A stretch of 64,000 nt of DNA from contig OX352772.1 of assembly GCA_947095535.1 (NCBI GenBank), positions 47,449,445-47,513,444 on the forward strand. The letters are read 5' to 3'. A program made the translations under genes and the position numbers. Shown one piece after another: positions 60,082 through 64,000 of the stretch. Every line of letters starts with the position of its first letter. The first letter of the stretch is position 1. This stretch comes from Poecilobothrus nobilitatus (lineage: Eukaryota; Arthropoda; Insecta; Diptera; Dolichopodidae). Under the pieces are notes generated by a model that worked only from the letters and a program-made list of their open reading frames with translations, did not search any database and was not told where the DNA came from.

Positions 60082-62580
60082 GAATTTTTAATTTAATTTG
60101 AATTTTTCAGGTGGAGGGTATTAATAAGTCTGTTGCATCAACTTACTGGATTACATTTACTTGTTTTAATAGTTTTGATGATTTCTGAACGGTTAAAATT
60201 TTTCAGAAGGGTTTTGGATATCATAGTAATAAACCAGTAATTATTTAAATTTATCCTAAATAATTATAATATGATTATAAGACAAAATTTTGATTCTTCG
60301 ATTAGCTAAAACGTTTTAATAAGTATCATAGATTATTCAATAATATTCTGTTGAATGCTTGGTTAAAAAAGTTGAATGCTTGATCTTTAAACTAAACTTG
60401 ACAAATAGATATGTATATGTACATGTACAAAAGTAGGCAATGGGATGAGTTTTAAGAAAGGTATGTGAAAAGAAAAATGTAATAAATAAAAAAAATGGCT
60501 ATTCAATCAACTCTAAATCAGTTTAATAAATTATATATCTTAATTTCAGAGCAATTGTTAAAATAAACTTTATATTAATTATTTTCATTATAATATTTTA
60601 TTTATTCGGTTATTGTTAATTACTTTAAAGCATTAATGACAAAACCTTGAATTAAGTTAACATAATTTTACAATTCATTTAAAAAAATTTGATTTTTTTT
60701 TTCTTTTGATTTTATTCAAATCTATTGAGTTTCGATTGAAAAGATTTGAAATACTGACACAAAATTTAATTGAACATAATTCTGTTGACCATTTAAATTT
60801 TTTTTTTTTTTTTTTTTGGTTATTTTAATTTTTTCATTTTAAAAATTTATCTTTTTTAAAAAAAAGAATTTAAAAAAGAATTTGATTGATAATTAAAGAA
60901 TCATTTTTAAAAAGGAAAAATTCAAAAATCCACTTTATAATAATTATTCTAAAGTTTGCTATAAAAAGTTATAGAAAAATTACCACACATGTAAGTGCAG
61001 AAGTTTTAAATATATATTCTTTTGTCTCTTCTTTTGCTGTTTGTTATGGGCTAAAATCGTCTTATAGAATTTTAATTTTTAACCCAATCATAATTCTTAC
61101 CAATCCATAGTTTTTCTAGTTTAATTGCTCAAAGATGAATCATTTAATAGCATCAAATTGGCTAAAACAATTATAAAATCATCAATTGGCTGATAGAAAA
61201 TTACAGAATCAAATTTACCTATTTCAAGGCACAATAATATCATAGGCAACAGTCAGATTGATGGCAAAAAGAAGAAATTAAAAACCTATAAATGCAGCTC
61301 TTTCGTATATTTCATAAAACCTTATGTAGATGCCAAGGCAAAGTAATGTGATAGACAACAGTGAGATGGATCAGTTGAGCAAAAAGGAAAAAATTTAGAA
61401 CTCTGATGTCTATACCTATAAATTTTGATCTTTTTTTATATTTGTCGAATCATGAAAGTGCCTAATATAGACAAAAATAAAATATTAATCTTTACAACAC
61501 TACAACACAAACCAGCCTATGTTCGAGGATTATATAGCAGAACATTGTTTCATAGGCGGTTTGCTTTTAACAAATTTTGCAAAATTACTGATTTTTTCAG
61601 AAAATTACAGAAATGAGGAAGAAGAAATGACAATATTTCATCTTATTTTGCTTCTGTTCCGTTTTAGCTCTTTAAATTTCTATGATTCCAAGATCATTAT
61701 ATCCACGAAAAATTAAAATAGGATGAGATCATTAAAAAACTAAAGATTATAAGACCTAAAATTTTTGCAATTTCAAAATAAAGTTTATCTTAACTAATAT
61801 ATTTTATTAGTTCCTTTAAAAAAGTAATGGACAGATAGCTAACAAAAAAATAAAAAGAAGAACAAATCAAAGGCAAAATAAACCCAAAAGAATACCTAAT
61901 AAAGTTACATATAGTAATTTGAATAAATTAGAGGTAAATGTAAAAACATGATAGATACTCAAATTTACCTTTATAACAACAACATCTATATATATATTTA
62001 TGATTTAAAGTAGTATTTACAAAATCAAGAACATCAAAAATAACCTTAAATTATCATAAAATTAAATCATGATTAAAAAACAAAACAACCAAAACATTAA
62101 AATAAATTAAATGACACTTGTTTCAAGTTGAGTTGAGTTTTAAAGGAAGGACACCATTTTTTAATAGAGTAAAATTATTTTTAAAAAAAACCGACACAGT
62201 TTATTTTCCTTCTGTTGCGAAACATAATTTGAATTGTTTAGAATAGCTCCCTATATCTTGATTCATTGTAGCTATGATTAATCAATGGTTTTCTTTTATT
62301 TTTCTTTTGACTTTAATTTTCTTCTTTTTATTAACGACAATTAACCATGTCATATTATAGTAAATTTTTTTTGTCATAATCGGCAGATTTTTTCTCTTTC
62401 CTTTTCTTTGAACAGAATTCAAATTATAAATAAAAGTTATTCAAAAGACGCTAATTTTTTCTTTTTTTCCAATATAATAAACAATTTAAAATGTGTTATG
62501 AATCTATACTATGATTAAAAATACAACCTATAAAAACAGTCTATACAATATACTTAGTATATACGTTTTTACTTTGATTA
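60082..62580. other. AT-rich non-coding stretch
   Basis: It contains a diverged two-copy tandem repeat (period about 108 bp; CAAGGCA.A.TAAT.T.ATAG at about 61225 and 61333). Otherwise no supported feature was found. Confidence 0.45.
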
Positions 62581-62760
62581 GACCAATAGCGCAGTGCATA
62601 AGTCACCGGTCTTTTCGGCGAAATGGTTAGAGTTCAAATCCCGATCAGATCAGAAAAGGTTGATTTATTTTCTCATCACATTATATGTATGAGTTGGGAG
62701 TAAAGTAGATGCAAGTAGAATAGAATAGATTACACCTAGATCATAGATTACAAAGAACTT
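62581..62760 (+). mobile_element. Possible tRNA-like SINE head (third family)
   Basis: An A-box-like TAGCGCAGTGCATAAGT and a B-box-like GAGTTCAAATCCC (62630-62642) have tRNA-like spacing. Cloverleaf pairing is poor, and no target duplication or tail was identified. It may be a SINE fragment or tRNA pseudogene. Confidence 0.45.
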
Positions 62761-62865
62761 TTAAAAATAGGCGTATATGTCTTTATATTTAAGATACTGT
62801 AGATGATAAGAAAAAAAGGCTTGTTCAGTAACACTGTCAGTGTCGCTTTATTTTAAAGCTAAATA

Positions 62866-63004
62866 CCTTAAGCCACACGAGTATTTAAGAAGCACGTTTT
62901 ACATCGTTTCATACCTCTTTCTTAAAAACTAATGTTGTTGTTTAAGGACGGTATGAAATGAAAAAAAGGAAAACATTTCTCCAAAGTATTCGTGTGCCTT
63001 GACG
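62866..63004. repeat. Small foldback (hairpin MITE-like) element
   Basis: The left arm TTAAGCCACACGAGTATTTA..TTTCATACC and the right arm GGTATGAAATG..AGTATTCGTGTGCCTTGA are imperfect reverse complements over about 55 nt. The total length is about 140 bp. Confidence 0.6.
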
Positions 63005-64000
63005 CAATGAAATTGGCTTTTTGTTTTCCTTCCCACTTCGATAAGGAGCATTTGTAATATGTCTGCATCATTGGTACAATGAGAAGTTGGCACTCAATGC
63101 AGTAACTAAATTGTGTATAAATTATAACCTAAAATTTCATAAATTTTCTAAGAATTAATAATCAAGAAACTGATAAAACTTAAATATAAAATTAGATTAT
63201 TTTTGATGCATTTTTAGTTAATTTGTATTCATAAGTTGTAAAAAGGTTAAGAGTTAACAAGAAACAACCAAACCTATAAATATTTCTTAATTTTAATTCA
63301 ATTTAAAAAAAAGATTTTATAATATTTTTCTTCATTTTTTTTTTCTTTATATAAAATACTTTAAATTATATTATAATCAACAAACTAAATCTATCTCACC
63401 TACAACAATGCAACGCAACTTAAATTTTATACATACATATACTCTAATCGTATATGCGAATGCGTGATTTAAATGAAGCTCATTCAAAAAAAACATGATA
63501 TATTAATTTATATTTTGAACCCTTGTCGCATAAATCGAGGGCGTTAGCTTTAAACACCATTACTATATTAATAATAGCATAAAAAAAAAAAAATATATAA
63601 AGAAAGAAAAAAAAAATTTTTAAATCGGTTTAAATGCAAATTTTACAAAAGTAACAATCGTAGTAATTGCGATCAAATTTTGTACGTTCACTTGAAGGTT
63701 ATTCACATTAAAATCACAATTTTCAACAAAATAAAAAAAAAAACATTTATTTGACGACGACGACAACAACGACAACGACAATGATAACACCAACAATAAA
63801 GACGTGATCATAAATAATTCAATAAAATGTACTTATAATTAAGTAAATGACTGAGCAAATGTTTATTTTGTGGTTAATACTCTAATAATGGATAAGAAAA
63901 TAACATTTAACAATAGATTTTTTAAATTTATTTTCAAGAATACTAAAAAGTTGTTAGTTAATTTGTTAAAAAACGTTTGATTAAAAAAAAAAGTTAACAA
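63005..64000. other. AT-rich non-coding stretch with a GAC/AAC microsatellite
   Basis: A (GAC/AAC)n run lies at about 63752-63783. No gene is supported to the end of the window. Confidence 0.5.

Noticed and set aside
60095..60195. Acceptor TTTTTCAG/GTGG followed by a 25-codon open frame
   Set aside because: It could be joined in phase to the exon candidate at 56179-56208, but both are weak, the protein would be tiny, and nothing else supports it.
63752..63783. CRISPR-like or structured repeat
   Set aside because: It is a simple GAC/AAC microsatellite with no spacers.

Overview
This is AT-rich eukaryotic DNA, dense in long A/T homopolymer runs. It holds no recognisable host protein gene apart from one very weak exon candidate. 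The mobile elements point to an insect, with Diptera the best guess but unproven: a Tom/17.6/297-like errantivirus with a tRNA-Ser primer site, a jockey-like LINE, an I/R1-type LINE with an RNase H tail, and tRNA-derived SINEs.

Two sites on the + strand (junctions 11634/11635 and 48930/48931) fuse a pyrimidine-rich 3' splice site directly to a perfect GTGAGT 5' splice site. This is the form of recursive-splicing ratchet points in long fly introns. The simplest reading is that most or all of the window is one giant + strand intron filled with transposons. A possible short first coding exon lies at 56179-56208.

Layout. 1-513: terminal-inverted-repeat MITE. 514-9600: plain AT-rich DNA with a few foldbacks and short tandem repeats. 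9600-10130: dead LINE tail on the - strand. 11611-11640: ratchet point 1. 12590-13364: dispersed repeat and a SINE. 19668-23055: several dispersed repeats, including a 600-bp unit with a degenerate CAGTCTT heptamer array. 23873-25466: 1.6-kb TIR element. 26076-33599: errantivirus on the - strand. 34145-34645: second heptamer-array copy. 38940-41095: dispersed repeats. 42199-42242: perfect 44-bp palindrome. 42318-42650: LINE tail. 44391-45385: TIR element with a minisatellite. 46746-48655: SINE and dispersed repeats. 48908-48936: ratchet point 2. 49090-53710: a diverged direct-repeat pair and a jockey-like LINE pseudogene. 53821-54552: two SINEs. 57175-63004: two more SINEs, tandem repeats, a possible tRNA-like SINE and a hairpin element.

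The errantivirus is the only element with long open frames. Read on the - strand it runs 5' LTR, tRNA-Ser primer site, leader, gag, a -1 frameshift heptamer, pol (protease, RT, RNase H), a broken integrase, env, polypurine tract and 3' LTR. The LTRs differ at one base in 369 and are flanked by CGCG duplications, so the insertion is recent. The integrase has lost its N-terminal zinc-binding region and changes frame at the break, so this copy should not integrate by itself. Four copies of one SINE family and two of another carry target-site duplications. Both families share a small hairpin module downstream of the B box.
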